Origin: an uncultured Cocleimonas sp.
GTDB lineage: Bacteria > Pseudomonadota > Gammaproteobacteria > Thiotrichales > Thiotrichaceae
Length of the DNA: 64,000 nt
Reading direction: 5' to 3'
Assembly (NCBI RefSeq): GCF_947495625.1
Contig: NZ_CANLZW010000002.1
Coordinates: 62,001 to 126,000, forward strand
The translations under genes were made by a program, and so were the position numbers. Shown here in pieces: positions 26,421-35,677 of this stretch. How positions within the stretch are numbered: the first letter of the stretch is position 1; each line of letters starts with the position of its first letter. The notes below the pieces were generated by a model. The model was not told the origin of the DNA. It made no database searches and saw only the letters and a program-made list of their open reading frames with translations.

Positions 26421-27443
26421 CTAATTGTCTTCAAATTCAATATTAAGAACGGATGAAAGTTTATCTATCGCTTCTTTATCTGCTGTCCCTGCTTGAATAC
26501 GGTAGCCATCTGAACTAACACCTATACTAACTAATACTCTTAAATCCGTGAAAACCATTACTCCAATTCGTACAGTAAACACATGATTTTCTGCACAAAA
26601 AGTGCGAAGGGTCTGAATATCATCTAGGGTTATTAGTTTAAAACTTGGACACATATAAAAACTTTGTGCCGGAAGATTATGATCAATTGCTGTATTGTAT
26701 ATTTCGACTTTTTTTTCATTTGCCTCTTGTAATGAGTCTGATGAATTATCACTTCTCACGCTATAACCAGCATGCCAATCAACATCGGTGATCGTGTTCC
26801 ATATAAAATTATCGACAAAAAGTTTTAATTTTCCTATCAATTCCCCAATATTGGCAAGATCTATTTCACACGTAAATGAAGTTGGGTTTTTATTAAATAG
26901 ATGAGAATCATGTATTTCAAGTGTTAAGCCATTTGAATGCTCTAAAATAAAGTTATTATTATCTTCTCGTATTAGGGATATAGGTAACTGCATGACCTGA
27001 ACAATATTCTCAATCTGTTTGATGCCAACTTCACGATCAAGCGCTGCTCTTGTTGCGTTGAATGAATAACTGAAAAAATATTTACCATTTTCATTAATAA
27101 TTGAAACGCATTCATAAGCATCATTAGATAACTCATGATCAGGCTCATCATATCGAATAGCAACCTTTACTCTTCCAGTCATTCCAATATTGTTTTCAAG
27201 TGTTGATAAAACCTGTGTTATCGAATCCCAATCGATAGGATTTAATTCTCCAGTTATATCCAGGTATTGGATTTCTATGCCACTCACTGCATTTAAGTGT
27301 GGAGGATTTTTCTTGTAATTTAATTCCTCTATTATGAATTCATCTCTATAGATGGAAGAAAGGTATTTACTCGTTTCAATAATGGTTAAATATGTTTTCA
27401 ATTCATCTAGTGATGAAAATATTTTTGATTTTGCTCTAAACAT
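26421..27443 (-). CDS. Hypothetical protein, AT-rich cluster
   Basis: The 340-residue, probably cytoplasmic protein has no signal peptide or membrane helix. It looks like two alpha/beta domains joined by a serine- and asparagine-rich linker near 230-240. The second half contains SFKLITLDDIQTLRTFCAEN followed by a beta-rich segment (TVRIGVMVFTD). I do not recognise the family. It lies in an AT-rich minus-strand cluster of unknown genes, bounded on both sides by dispersed repeats. Confidence 0.6.
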   Translation of the reverse strand: MFRAKSKIFSSLDELKTYLTIIETSKYLSSIYRDEFIIEELNYKKNPPHLNAVSGIEIQYLDITGELNPIDWDSITQVLSTLENNIGMTGRVKVAIRYDEPDHELSNDAYECVSIINENGKYFFSYSFNATRAALDREVGIKQIENIVQVMQLPISLIREDNNNFILEHSNGLTLEIHDSHLFNKNPTSFTCEIDLANIGELIGKLKLFVDNFIWNTITDVDWHAGYSVRSDNSSDSLQEANEKKVEIYNTAIDHNLPAQSFYMCPSFKLITLDDIQTLRTFCAENHVFTVRIGVMVFTDLRVLVSIGVSSDGYRIQAGTADKEAIDKLSSVLNIEFEDN

Positions 27444-27522
27444 AAAATTTAGTTGAATTTTTTATTAATGTGTTGATTCAAGCACTTCAATGCCACAGTT
27501 TGGGATAGCTCGCTTTAATTTT

Positions 27523-27552
27523 AGACACCCCCCTACTTTTAGCCTGTTTTTA
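27523..27552 (+). repeat. Dispersed C6 repeat, short form
   Basis: AGACACCCCCCTACTTTTAGC then CTGTTTTTAGC. No GGGG tract is present opposite the C-run, so this copy cannot form the simple C/G hairpin. Confidence 0.9.
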
Positions 27553-27671
27553 GCTTATGACATATAAAATTTAAAGTCGATGATGTCATAGCTTTTTGGC
27601 AGAGTATAAATTACAAGAAAATTCTATACTTCGAACAACCAATTTTTCAACTCCACTACAAATTACGCTTT

Positions 27672-28205
27672 CTACTCATCATCTTCATCTCTATAGCTTG
27701 GGATAACTACACCGACTAATTCTTTTGATATCATAAGAAGTAAATCAAAAAGCTCATCACCTTCAGCGTATGCGTTTTCTTCGATGAGTTCAGCTGTCTT
27801 ATCACTCACAGCTTTAATATTCCATTCCCCTTCATCGTCCCATGCGAAGCCTACAATTCCATCAAAATTTAGTCGATACATTTCAGCGCCATAGTCACTG
27901 TACTGATAGTAAATGACTTGTTTTACGCCAACAGTCTCTACCAATGCTTCACATAAATCCTGCATTTCGTTACTGTAGTCTGATTCATCAGGATTAAAAC
28001 TCACTGCTAAATGATAATCATCTATTGGCTTAATACGATCTGGGTCTTCAATAACTTCAAAAACATCGATCCATTGAGCTTCATTTTCAGGAACATCTTC
28101 AGCAAAATCTGGACGTGTTTTACTGTCAAAGTAATGCGGTAAGCGTTTAATCAATGCTTGATTATCTGAATGAATTAATAGCGTACCGCCTACAGGTGTC
28201 CCCAT
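27672..28205 (-). CDS. Hypothetical acidic protein
   Basis: The 177-residue soluble protein is very acidic (many D and E residues, C terminus RDEDDE). It has an alpha/beta pattern, beginning MGTPVGGTLLIHSDNQALIK and containing YYQYSDYGAEMYRLNFDG near 105-122. I do not recognise the family. Acidic small proteins next to larger unknown ones can be immunity or inhibitor proteins, but nothing here proves that. Confidence 0.6.
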   Translation of the reverse strand: MGTPVGGTLLIHSDNQALIKRLPHYFDSKTRPDFAEDVPENEAQWIDVFEVIEDPDRIKPIDDYHLAVSFNPDESDYSNEMQDLCEALVETVGVKQVIYYQYSDYGAEMYRLNFDGIVGFAWDDEGEWNIKAVSDKTAELIEENAYAEGDELFDLLLMISKELVGVVIPSYRDEDDE

Positions 28206-28275
28206 TTTTTATCCTTATATTAGACTGATATTATTTTTATATTTTTAAATTACTTTAAAGATTAATTTTTGTATC

Positions 28276-29325
28276 CTAAAAAGTATGTCCGAAGTGCTTC
28301 TGTCTAAACTTAAAATTATTAGATTTTATGAGATCAGGATCTTTTTTATGAAACGCTTCCGCAATTCCTGACTCAAACATAGCGATGCCTTCTTCAATAG
28401 ACTTTTTAGTGAAAGAAGACCATCGATCTTGCCCATCAAGAATCCCTTGTTTTAACTCATTTGCTACTTGCAATTGAACGGGGTGCCTACCCTCTGGTGT
28501 ATCAACCACATGCCATGCTAAAGCCACTAAATTGGCCTCTGGAGTCATAAACTCTTCTGTTGTTTTATCAAAACCCCATTTAATATATTCGTCTACGAAA
28601 TAACGAATAGGGTTAGAGGGATTAAATTCATCACCGCGAAGATAATAAATTAGTATCGACTCAAAATCCGCATAGAAAAATCTTTCATGTGGTCTAAGGT
28701 ATATAGGCAAGCACTCATCAGTTTCTTCTACCTTAAGAACATTAGCTAAGAATTCCTGTAATTCATCACCAAATAGGGCTTCGCAATTATTATAAGGGGA
28801 AAAACGAAACTTGAATGTAGCGCTACCTTTAGTTTGATATGCTTCTTTCTTAGGATAATATTTAGTAGTATTTCTAAGAAAAACACAGGAACGTTCAAAC
28901 CAATCTGACTCATTACTTTCGGGGTGGTTTTTGGCAGAATTATGTCTAAATTTATATATTTTAGCGCATTTAATCCGCTCCCAGTTTTCGGGGCTGTGGT
29001 CTGGGGATAGCCAGAAGGTATAAAGACCTTCACCCCATATATTACGATTATGCGATTGTTCCAAACAGCATGGTTGCATATTATATTCCCATTCAGCCAT
29101 TTCATCCTGTGTGATAGGTTCAGAATAACCTGTAAGAAAATACTGCTTTAATGCTTTATAATCTTTTTTCAATATGCCATCAAATGCGGCGATTTGATCT
29201 AGTGAGTTTTTAATCTCAAGCCACTGTTTTCTTCGTGCTTTTACCCATTCTTTATCGTCAACTTTCCAAGCCTGGAAAAAGTCATAATTATTTATTTGTT
29301 CTTTTGTATATTTAAGTTCAGTCAC
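28276..29325 (-). CDS. Hypothetical protein
   Basis: The 349-residue protein has no signal peptide and is rich in aromatic residues, with many tryptophans, tyrosines and phenylalanines. A cysteine pair (QPCCLEQ) lies near residue 85. I do not recognise a domain. The start region is preceded by a 95-bp segment that is duplicated upstream of the 25986 gene. It belongs to the AT-rich cluster of unknown genes. Confidence 0.6.
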   Translation of the reverse strand: MTELKYTKEQINNYDFFQAWKVDDKEWVKARRKQWLEIKNSLDQIAAFDGILKKDYKALKQYFLTGYSEPITQDEMAEWEYNMQPCCLEQSHNRNIWGEGLYTFWLSPDHSPENWERIKCAKIYKFRHNSAKNHPESNESDWFERSCVFLRNTTKYYPKKEAYQTKGSATFKFRFSPYNNCEALFGDELQEFLANVLKVEETDECLPIYLRPHERFFYADFESILIYYLRGDEFNPSNPIRYFVDEYIKWGFDKTTEEFMTPEANLVALAWHVVDTPEGRHPVQLQVANELKQGILDGQDRWSSFTKKSIEEGIAMFESGIAEAFHKKDPDLIKSNNFKFRQKHFGHTF

Positions 29326-29465
29326 AATTATTTTTATAGATGAAATTAATAAAGGCTAATAATAATACCGAAAGCCTTTATATTGACTGAATAATTGTTA
29401 TTAGTTGAAAAATGAGACTGTATCCGTAACTAAGCATATAAGTTAAAGAATACAGATTTTTTAAA

Positions 29466-29495
29466 GGTCACCCCCCTACTTTTGGGCACTTTTTC
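29466..29495 (+). repeat. Dispersed C6 repeat, short form
   Basis: GGTCACCCCCCTACTTTTGGG then CACTTTTTC. The T-run ends at the stop codon of the CobT-like gene. It is directly preceded by the 95-bp segment shared with 26115-26205. Confidence 0.92.
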
Positions 29496-31243
29496 TATTT
29501 CATCCGTGATTGCCACATTTTCAAAATATCATTGAAGGTAGCGTTATTCAGGTTATCGTCCAAGTGTAAAATGGTGTAATTACGATAGTAAACACTCAGG
29601 TCTAATTCAACTCCTAATCCAAAAATTTCCAGATCAGGCTGTTGTTCATAATTACTGATAACATCTTTTAAATGGTTATCCAGATAGTAAGGATCATTGG
29701 CGATATTGGTGGCAGAATCCATCGGGCTTCCATCTGAAATCACGGTTAGAATTTTCTTTTGTTCGGGACGTTTCAATAGTCTCTGAGCCGCCCATGTGAT
29801 TGCTTCGCCATCCACACCTTCGCGGAATAAGTCTACTTTCATCAGTCCTGATATAGAATTACGCGCCTGTTTCCAGGTTTGTTCTGCGTCTTTGTAGATG
29901 ATGTGATTGGTTTCATTGAGACGACCAGGATTTTTTGGTTTGCCTTGTTTGATCCATTCTTTCATCGGTTTGCCACCACTCCAGTTGCCCGTGGTGAAGC
30001 CAAGGATTTCGGTTTTAATACCTGAGAGATCAGCCGCACGTGCAAACACGTCGAGCATAATCGCGACATTTGCCGCGTGCTGTTTCATCGAGCCTGAACA
30101 ATCAACCAGAAAACTCAACACACAATCGGATTGTGGACGTTCGCGTCGATCTTTGAAGATGCGTTTTTCCGTAGGTGACGCGATTAACTGCGACAAGCGA
30201 CGACCATCGATATAGCCTTGTTCTTGGGCATAATTCCAGTCATCATATTCGGGTGTTGCAAACAGGAATTTAAGCTGACGCGCCAGCCTTGGCATATTGA
30301 TGCCTTGTTTGCTAATGCTGTCATCCAGATGACTGCGCAAGGCTTTTAACTGCATTGGCCTAACCAGTTTATCTGCCTGTGAAATCTTGTCGTATTCGGT
30401 AGTGAATATTGAGTAAACCGCATCATTTTCCAGCCACGATTTACTCTCACCACTACTGATCATGAATACATGTTCATCGTTTTCGTCAAAGTTAATCAGT
30501 AGCTTGAATTCTGGTGCTTCGATTTCTTCCAGAATCGTATCGACGTCTTTTTCTTCTTCGTCTTCGTCCTGATTCTCATCACGCACCATGCTGTTAAATT
30601 GCTTCGCTAGTTGCAAGGCGTATTCGGCAAATTTCTCCTGATCGGTGAGGTTTTGCTTCATGCCGTAGAGCTGCTTACCAATCATGGGCGAGATGCCTGC
30701 GCGCGTCGCTTCTAATAGGTCTTCGGTTTCTTCGGTGACCGACACATTATTAAAGCGCGACCAGCAAACCTGAGCCAGCACGTAAATAAGTAAACCGATA
30801 CTGCTCTCGGTTAAACCAGAATGATGATAACGCAGTGACCATTCTTCGAAACGATGCAGCATATTGCTGCGCATGCCTTTGTAGGTTTCTGGCACTAAGG
30901 ATTCGACGCGTAGCTGTTCGAGTAATTCGAACATAAAACGTTCGAGTCTCTCATCTGGTAACAATGAATGATGCAGTGCTTCGTCTGTGAATTGATAGCG
31001 TAAATTAATACTATCGGCTACACCTCGCAAAGCGACAAAGCTGTCTTGCACAAGATCAGACTGAATATGACATGCATACAAAGGCACGCGTTGTTGATTG
31101 TGGTAGAGAAATGGACCACGGAAATACAAGCTCGCGTCTTTGGTATAACCACGCACCACACCACCGCAAAGTTCTATGGCTTTTTGCTGTTGCTGGCTCT
31201 TGGTTTGAGCAGTTGTTTCATCATGATCTGAAAGGTATTTCAT
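29495..31243 (-). CDS. CobT-like protein with VWA domain
   Basis: The 582-residue protein resembles the CobT subunit of aerobic cobaltochelatase. It has a long N-terminal helical domain, an acidic stretch (DENQDEDEEEKDVDT near 222-236) and a C-terminal von Willebrand A domain. The metal-binding MIDAS motif DCSGS lies at 381-385. It pairs with the AAA+ protein encoded 50 bp upstream. No CobN or cobalamin pathway gene is visible in the window, so the pair may act as a general AAA+/VWA chaperone or chelatase; this is inference. Confidence 0.85.
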   Translation of the reverse strand: MKYLSDHDETTAQTKSQQQQKAIELCGGVVRGYTKDASLYFRGPFLYHNQQRVPLYACHIQSDLVQDSFVALRGVADSINLRYQFTDEALHHSLLPDERLERFMFELLEQLRVESLVPETYKGMRSNMLHRFEEWSLRYHHSGLTESSIGLLIYVLAQVCWSRFNNVSVTEETEDLLEATRAGISPMIGKQLYGMKQNLTDQEKFAEYALQLAKQFNSMVRDENQDEDEEEKDVDTILEEIEAPEFKLLINFDENDEHVFMISSGESKSWLENDAVYSIFTTEYDKISQADKLVRPMQLKALRSHLDDSISKQGINMPRLARQLKFLFATPEYDDWNYAQEQGYIDGRRLSQLIASPTEKRIFKDRRERPQSDCVLSFLVDCSGSMKQHAANVAIMLDVFARAADLSGIKTEILGFTTGNWSGGKPMKEWIKQGKPKNPGRLNETNHIIYKDAEQTWKQARNSISGLMKVDLFREGVDGEAITWAAQRLLKRPEQKKILTVISDGSPMDSATNIANDPYYLDNHLKDVISNYEQQPDLEIFGLGVELDLSVYYRNYTILHLDDNLNNATFNDILKMWQSRMK

Positions 31244-31293
31244 CTGGTTCTTTTCTGATTGTGTTCTGATTTTAGTCCGATTTAATCTACTTG

Positions 31294-32268
31294 TTATTTA
31301 CTGGTAGGCGAAAGATGCACATACGATTCTTCCAGCTCTTCATCAAAACAACGTTGGAAATATTCAGCCACTAATGGCTTTTCATCGTCACTGCATTTAT
31401 TCAAGAATGCAAAACGAAAAGCCGTTTGAATATCTTTGAATATCTGGAAGTTTTCAGCCCAGGAGATTACCGTTCTTGGTGACATCAATGTTGATAGGTC
31501 ACCCACTGCAAAACCATTACGCGTAAGTTGCGCCATGCTAACCATCGCATTCAAAAGCTTTTCATCAGTAAATTCAGGCACACGCGCTTTGATGATATTC
31601 ACTTCATCATCATGCGGTAAATAGTTTAACGAGGTAACAATATCCCAACGGTCAAGCTGTGCGTGGTTGAGCATTTGCGCACCGTGATAAAGACCGTTTA
31701 AGTTGCCTTGGCCTATGGTGTTGGATGTCGCAAACATACGGAAATTTGGATTAGGGCTAATGACCTGATTCTGGTCTAGCAATGTAAATTTACCATCACG
31801 CTCAAGAATACGCTGGATAACAAACATTATGTCTGGTCGACCCGCATCGTATTCATCAAAAATCAATGCAACCGGACGACGTAATGACCAGGGAATTATC
31901 CCTTCCTGAAATTCGGTAACCTGCTGGTTATCGCGAATCACGATGGCGTCTTTACCCACTAAATCCAAACGACTGATTTGCCCATCCAGATTTAAGCGCA
32001 CGCAAGGCCAGTTGAGGCGTGCTGCGACTTGTTCGATATGCGTCGATTTACCCGTGCCGTGCAAACCCTGAATCATCACGCGACGATTAAAAGCAAAACC
32101 CGCGATAATTGCCAAAGTCACATCAGCATTGAACTGATAAGCTTCGTCAACAGCAGGAACGAACTCACAAGGTTCGCTAAACGCAGGGACTTTCAAATGG
32201 CTATCGATATTGAAAGTGTCACGAACCGATACAGAAAGACTCGGTTCTAAATCTAGAATATCACTCAT
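31294..32268 (-). CDS. CobS-like AAA+ ATPase (MoxR type)
   Basis: The 324-residue ATPase has Walker A GLHGTGKST at 68-76, Walker B ALIFDEYDAG near 132-141 and a sensor-1 FATSNT stretch near 180. The sequence fits CobS, the hexameric ATPase that works with CobT to drive metal insertion by CobN. It is cotranscribed with the VWA protein gene downstream. Magnesium chelatase-type BchI proteins are a more distant alternative. Confidence 0.87.
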   Translation of the reverse strand: MSDILDLEPSLSVSVRDTFNIDSHLKVPAFSEPCEFVPAVDEAYQFNADVTLAIIAGFAFNRRVMIQGLHGTGKSTHIEQVAARLNWPCVRLNLDGQISRLDLVGKDAIVIRDNQQVTEFQEGIIPWSLRRPVALIFDEYDAGRPDIMFVIQRILERDGKFTLLDQNQVISPNPNFRMFATSNTIGQGNLNGLYHGAQMLNHAQLDRWDIVTSLNYLPHDDEVNIIKARVPEFTDEKLLNAMVSMAQLTRNGFAVGDLSTLMSPRTVISWAENFQIFKDIQTAFRFAFLNKCSDDEKPLVAEYFQRCFDEELEESYVHLSPTSK

Positions 32269-32367
32269 AAAACTAACTCAAAAAATAAATTGAAGCACTA
32301 CTATAGCTTATTTTTAGAGCTTGTCAGTTATTCTCAGTAGTTTTAACAAAGGCTGGCACAACTTGTA

Positions 32368-32397
32368 GTCACCCCCCTACTTTGGGGCCTTTTTTTA
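32368..32397 (+). repeat. Dispersed C6 repeat, short form
   Basis: AGTCACCCCCCTACTTTGGGG then CCTTTTTTTAAGC. The C-run and GGGG can pair. It lies between the CobS-like gene and the outer-membrane barrel gene, both minus strand. Confidence 0.92.
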
Positions 32398-32464
32398 AGC
32401 GTTTGTTTGTCTTGTTTGAAATGTTTATTAATCTGCTACATATAATGCAAATGATTAAATCAGA

Positions 32465-33130
32465 TTAAAAATCTGCGTGCAATCCAACGAAATAACCATC
32501 GGTTGATACATCAAACGAGACATCATCGAAGTCTTTAGCATCGAAGCTTTGTACTCGATAACCTGCTTTTAAACCCAAATCTACCGCGACTAAATTGAAC
32601 TCGTAACGCAAGCCTGCCATCGCATCGGTAATCTGATTGCCATCATAATTCATGTAATGAACATCGGTATAAAGCGTGGTGTTCAAAAACGGCAATGCAA
32701 CTTCAGCATCAAAATAAGCATGTGGCGCAGCACCAGAGAATGATTGTGACAGATATTTTCCGCCTTCAAATTGAGAGATGCCCAAACCAACATCTATCGA
32801 AATCGCATCATTGTCCAGAATTTCATAATACGCGGTGTAATCAATTTTAGTGTATTCATAAGCGTCACTATTCACTTCTGATAATGAAAGCTTAAAGTTA
32901 GGAATTAATGGCACCGGATGTTCGATGGTTGCACTTGCAAAAATTGACGTATCATCACCAGAAACACTTCCTACGACGCTGCCTGCATCATAACTTGGTG
33001 ACCAAACACCTACTTCTAAATCTGCTCCTAAAAGGGTATCTGCTTGTGCAGTGCTTAGTATTAAATTGCCTATAACAAGCGAAGCAAAAATGGCACCACT
33101 AAGCGCCTTGGTTGTTTGTGTTTTTATCAT
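32465..33130 (-). CDS. Outer-membrane beta-barrel protein, TIGR04219-like
   Basis: The 221-residue protein has a signal peptide ending near AQA-DTLLGADLEV. Alternating amphipathic beta strands and a C-terminal aromatic residue (GLHADF) follow, typical of outer-membrane insertion signals. The start TLLGADLEVGVW resembles the TIGR04219 family of marine gammaproteobacterial barrels. The role is unknown, possibly a small porin or structural barrel. Confidence 0.82.
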   Translation of the reverse strand: MIKTQTTKALSGAIFASLVIGNLILSTAQADTLLGADLEVGVWSPSYDAGSVVGSVSGDDTSIFASATIEHPVPLIPNFKLSLSEVNSDAYEYTKIDYTAYYEILDNDAISIDVGLGISQFEGGKYLSQSFSGAAPHAYFDAEVALPFLNTTLYTDVHYMNYDGNQITDAMAGLRYEFNLVAVDLGLKAGYRVQSFDAKDFDDVSFDVSTDGYFVGLHADF

Positions 33131-33317
33131 TTTTCCAGCCCGTAGTGAGATATGTTTTATTATTTAGAAGATTAATTATCTGATAGTTTAAACGTAAAAG
33201 TAACTATTAGAATTCGCCACATAGAATATCAGCTTTTAACTATTTATATCACTGGTGTTTTATAAGCGTTAACGATTCAAAGTCTGATTGCATAGCTAAC
33301 TAGCTGCTTAATAAGAG

Positions 33318-33346
33318 GACACCCCCACACTTATAGGGCATTTTTG
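33318..33346 (+). repeat. Dispersed repeat, short form, diverged (C5)
   Basis: GACACCCCCACACTTATAGGG then CATTTTTG. The core has five C and CAC instead of TAC. It lies between the divergent outer-membrane barrel and sterol-desaturase genes. Confidence 0.8.
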
Positions 33347-33383
33347 TACTAATATTGATTTTCAAACATCCTCGGTTTTAAAC

Positions 33384-34412
33384 ATGCAAAACACTGGAAA
33401 TGATCAAGAAAAAAATCACGGAAAAGCCAAACCAAAAACCTGGAATTTTCCCCCAAAACTCCCTGTTACTGTATCTCCACTGTTCACAAAGCCGGTAAAG
33501 ATAGAGGCTGTTATTAAATGGTTCTTCTTATCCTGGTTCCCTATTTCAGAACGCCTGATTATTCTTTGTATTTCGGTTTTGTGCTGGTTATTCTTCAGTC
33601 CTTCTGTTGAACAAACCCAGACTTTTGAATGGGGTTGGGTAGTCCATATTTATCTTAGAAATTTGCTTTTAATGATCATGGTTGCAGGTGGCCTTCATTG
33701 CTATCTTTACGTTTTCAGAAAACAAGGAGACGAACTGCAATACGACACCAAGCCCTTTGCTCAAAACAAATCCTCATTCACCTTTAATAATCAGGTTTGG
33801 GATAATATTTTCTGGAGCTGCGTCAGTGGCGTCACGATTTGGACAGCGTATGAAGCCCTAATGCTTTGGAGTTTTTCGAATGGTTATTCGCCTCAAGTAA
33901 CAGGGCCATTTTCTACACTTTGGTTGATCGGTATTATCTTCTTTATTCCGATTTGGGAGACTTTTTACTTTTACCTGATTCATCGGTTTTTGCATGTTCC
34001 GGTACTGTATAAATTCGCGCATTCCTTACATCATAGAAACACTAATGTTGGACCTTGGTCTGGGTTTTCGATGCATCCGATTGAGCATTTAATCTATCTG
34101 GCTTCGGTGTTGATTCATTTCGTTATTCCTTCGCACCCTTTATTAATTATTTTCCATCTGCAATTTTATGCGTTGTCTGCAGCAACCACTCATACGGGGT
34201 TTGCTGGCTTATTAGCGGGTGATAAAAAATGGATAAACCTGGGGACATTTCATCATCAGCCGCACCATCGTTATTTTGAGTGCAACTTCGGCGCACTGGA
34301 GATAGCTTGGGATAAATGGTTTGGCTCATTTCATGATGGTACTGAACCATCACATCAAGCGTTTATGCAAAGACGCAGGGAGCAGGTTCGCGCTGCCCAT
34401 AAACCCCGTTAA
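33384..34412 (+). CDS. Sterol desaturase / fatty acid hydroxylase family protein
   Basis: The 342-residue integral membrane protein has several hydrophobic segments (about 50-70, 85-110, 145-165, 180-200). The di-iron histidine clusters are HRFLH, HSLHHRN and HHQPHHRYFECNFG. The family hydroxylates or desaturates lipids with an Fe-O-Fe centre in the membrane. The substrate is unknown. It starts 38 bp after a repeat and is followed by yceH on the same strand, probably under its own promoter. Confidence 0.88.
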   Translation: MQNTGNDQEKNHGKAKPKTWNFPPKLPVTVSPLFTKPVKIEAVIKWFFLSWFPISERLIILCISVLCWLFFSPSVEQTQTFEWGWVVHIYLRNLLLMIMVAGGLHCYLYVFRKQGDELQYDTKPFAQNKSSFTFNNQVWDNIFWSCVSGVTIWTAYEALMLWSFSNGYSPQVTGPFSTLWLIGIIFFIPIWETFYFYLIHRFLHVPVLYKFAHSLHHRNTNVGPWSGFSMHPIEHLIYLASVLIHFVIPSHPLLIIFHLQFYALSAATTHTGFAGLLAGDKKWINLGTFHHQPHHRYFECNFGALEIAWDKWFGSFHDGTEPSHQAFMQRRREQVRAAHKPR

Positions 34413-34488
34413 GTCTGGATAAAGGCGTTTTGTTCTAGACTGATTTCAACGTTCTTATAATAATTACTAACAAAAAGGAGATACTTTC

Positions 34489-35172
34489 ATGGATGAGACT
34501 ATCGTAACTACTGATATCGAAAACGATATCGTTGATAACGAACAAGAACAACAAGCAAAAGAGCCAGCTTATTTCACCGCAATGGAAGCCCGCGTAATTG
34601 GAGCTTTGATGGAAAAGCATTTAACAACGCCAAATAACTACCCTCTCACTCTCAATTCATTGTGTAATGCCTGTAACCAGAAAAGCAATCGCGAGCCAGT
34701 GATGAAGCTCACTGAAGGTCAGGTCGGTCACACCATAAATATTCTTGTAGAACGTAAACTCGCAGGCATTGATTACGGAGATCGTTCGAATAAAATTTCA
34801 CATCGCGTATGCAACGAGCTAGCCATAGATCGAAAACAACAAGCGATTCTTACGGTATTACTGCTACGCAAACCGCAAACGCTCAATGACATCAAAACAC
34901 GCACTGCGCGCATGGTCGACTTCGAATCAAATGAAGAAATCCACGATACGATTACCGATATGATCGAACGTGAAATGCCTTTGGTGACATTAATACCAAA
35001 AGGAGCAGGACGACGCGAAGACCGTTTCGCCCATACATTATGCGGAGAAGTTTCAGTCGAAGAGATTGAAAAAGATCCAGTAATGGTAACTAGCACCCCT
35101 GTAGATAATGACCGACTAGATGCCCTCGAAGCACGTATCGCTGCTATTGAAGCAAAGCTGGGGATTAGCTAA
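34489..35172 (+). CDS. yceH: YceH family protein (DUF480)
   Basis: The 227-residue protein has the DUF480 signature EARVIGALMEKHLTTPNNYP, then LTLNSLCNACNQKSNREPV, at about residues 34-72. The fold is two winged-helix domains, suggesting DNA binding, but the role is not established. A short acidic coiled-coil-like end (LDALEARIAAIEAKLG) is usual for the family. A strong AAGGAG ribosome binding site precedes the start. An unusual acidic extension of about 30 residues is present at the N terminus. Confidence 0.93.
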   Translation: MDETIVTTDIENDIVDNEQEQQAKEPAYFTAMEARVIGALMEKHLTTPNNYPLTLNSLCNACNQKSNREPVMKLTEGQVGHTINILVERKLAGIDYGDRSNKISHRVCNELAIDRKQQAILTVLLLRKPQTLNDIKTRTARMVDFESNEEIHDTITDMIEREMPLVTLIPKGAGRREDRFAHTLCGEVSVEEIEKDPVMVTSTPVDNDRLDALEARIAAIEAKLGIS

Positions 35173-35193
35173 ATATGGAATTAGTCAAAGAAT

Positions 35194-35217
35194 AAATGAG
35201 CTTTACTAAGCTCATTT
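35194..35217 (+). terminator. Hairpin after yceH
   Basis: AAATGAGCTT and AAGCTCATTT form a perfect 10-bp stem around TACT. The T-tract is short, so termination may be weak or bidirectional. Confidence 0.6.
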
Positions 35218-35293
35218 AAAACCCACTAGCAAACGTCTATATGTGTTGCTAAAAATGCGTGGATTAAACTAAGTTAGGAGTTTTAACTAATTA

Positions 35294-35323
35294 GGTCACC
35301 CCCCTACTTTTATGAGGTTTTTT
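35294..35323 (+). repeat. Dispersed C6 repeat, short form
   Basis: GGTCACCCCCCTACTTTTATG then AGGTTTTTTAATTAC. Its tail is close to the 14328 copy (TGAGGTTTTTT and AATTAC). It lies between two plus-strand genes. Confidence 0.92.
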
Positions 35324-35677
35324 AATTACTTATTATTTCCTTATAGTGTCTTACCTCGTTTTACGTCGCCTCCCCAAACTCTGCTTAAGCACTAACCTGC
35401 AACGCTTATTTGATTTCAAAAATAATAACTAGCAGTATTAAATAACTAACAGACTATGTAATTTCAATATTCAAAAATAATTCCATTAATTTAACTCTTA
35501 TCTTTATTCTTATATTTCAGTAAGTTAAGCACTTATCATTAAAAATACTTTAACACTCATAAGTTATTTTTGGGTATGCAATAAAATAAGAGGAGTACAT
35601 TTAAATTACGTATATTCATTATTAATATATGGTTTTACCGAACATTATTAAGAACCACTCAACGAGAGGAAGCAATA

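Larger units (their letters stand above)
35173..35677. other. Gene-free region of 505 bp
   Basis: It holds a hairpin after yceH, one dispersed repeat and then about 350 bp of AT-rich sequence leading to the CBS-domain gene. I see no further gene. A long upstream region such as this could carry regulatory sites for the CBS gene. Confidence 0.6.

Noticed and set aside
27672-29325. Toxin-immunity pair
   Set aside because: Gene sizes and acidity hint at it, but no toxin motif, secretion marker or effector domain is visible, so I do not claim it.
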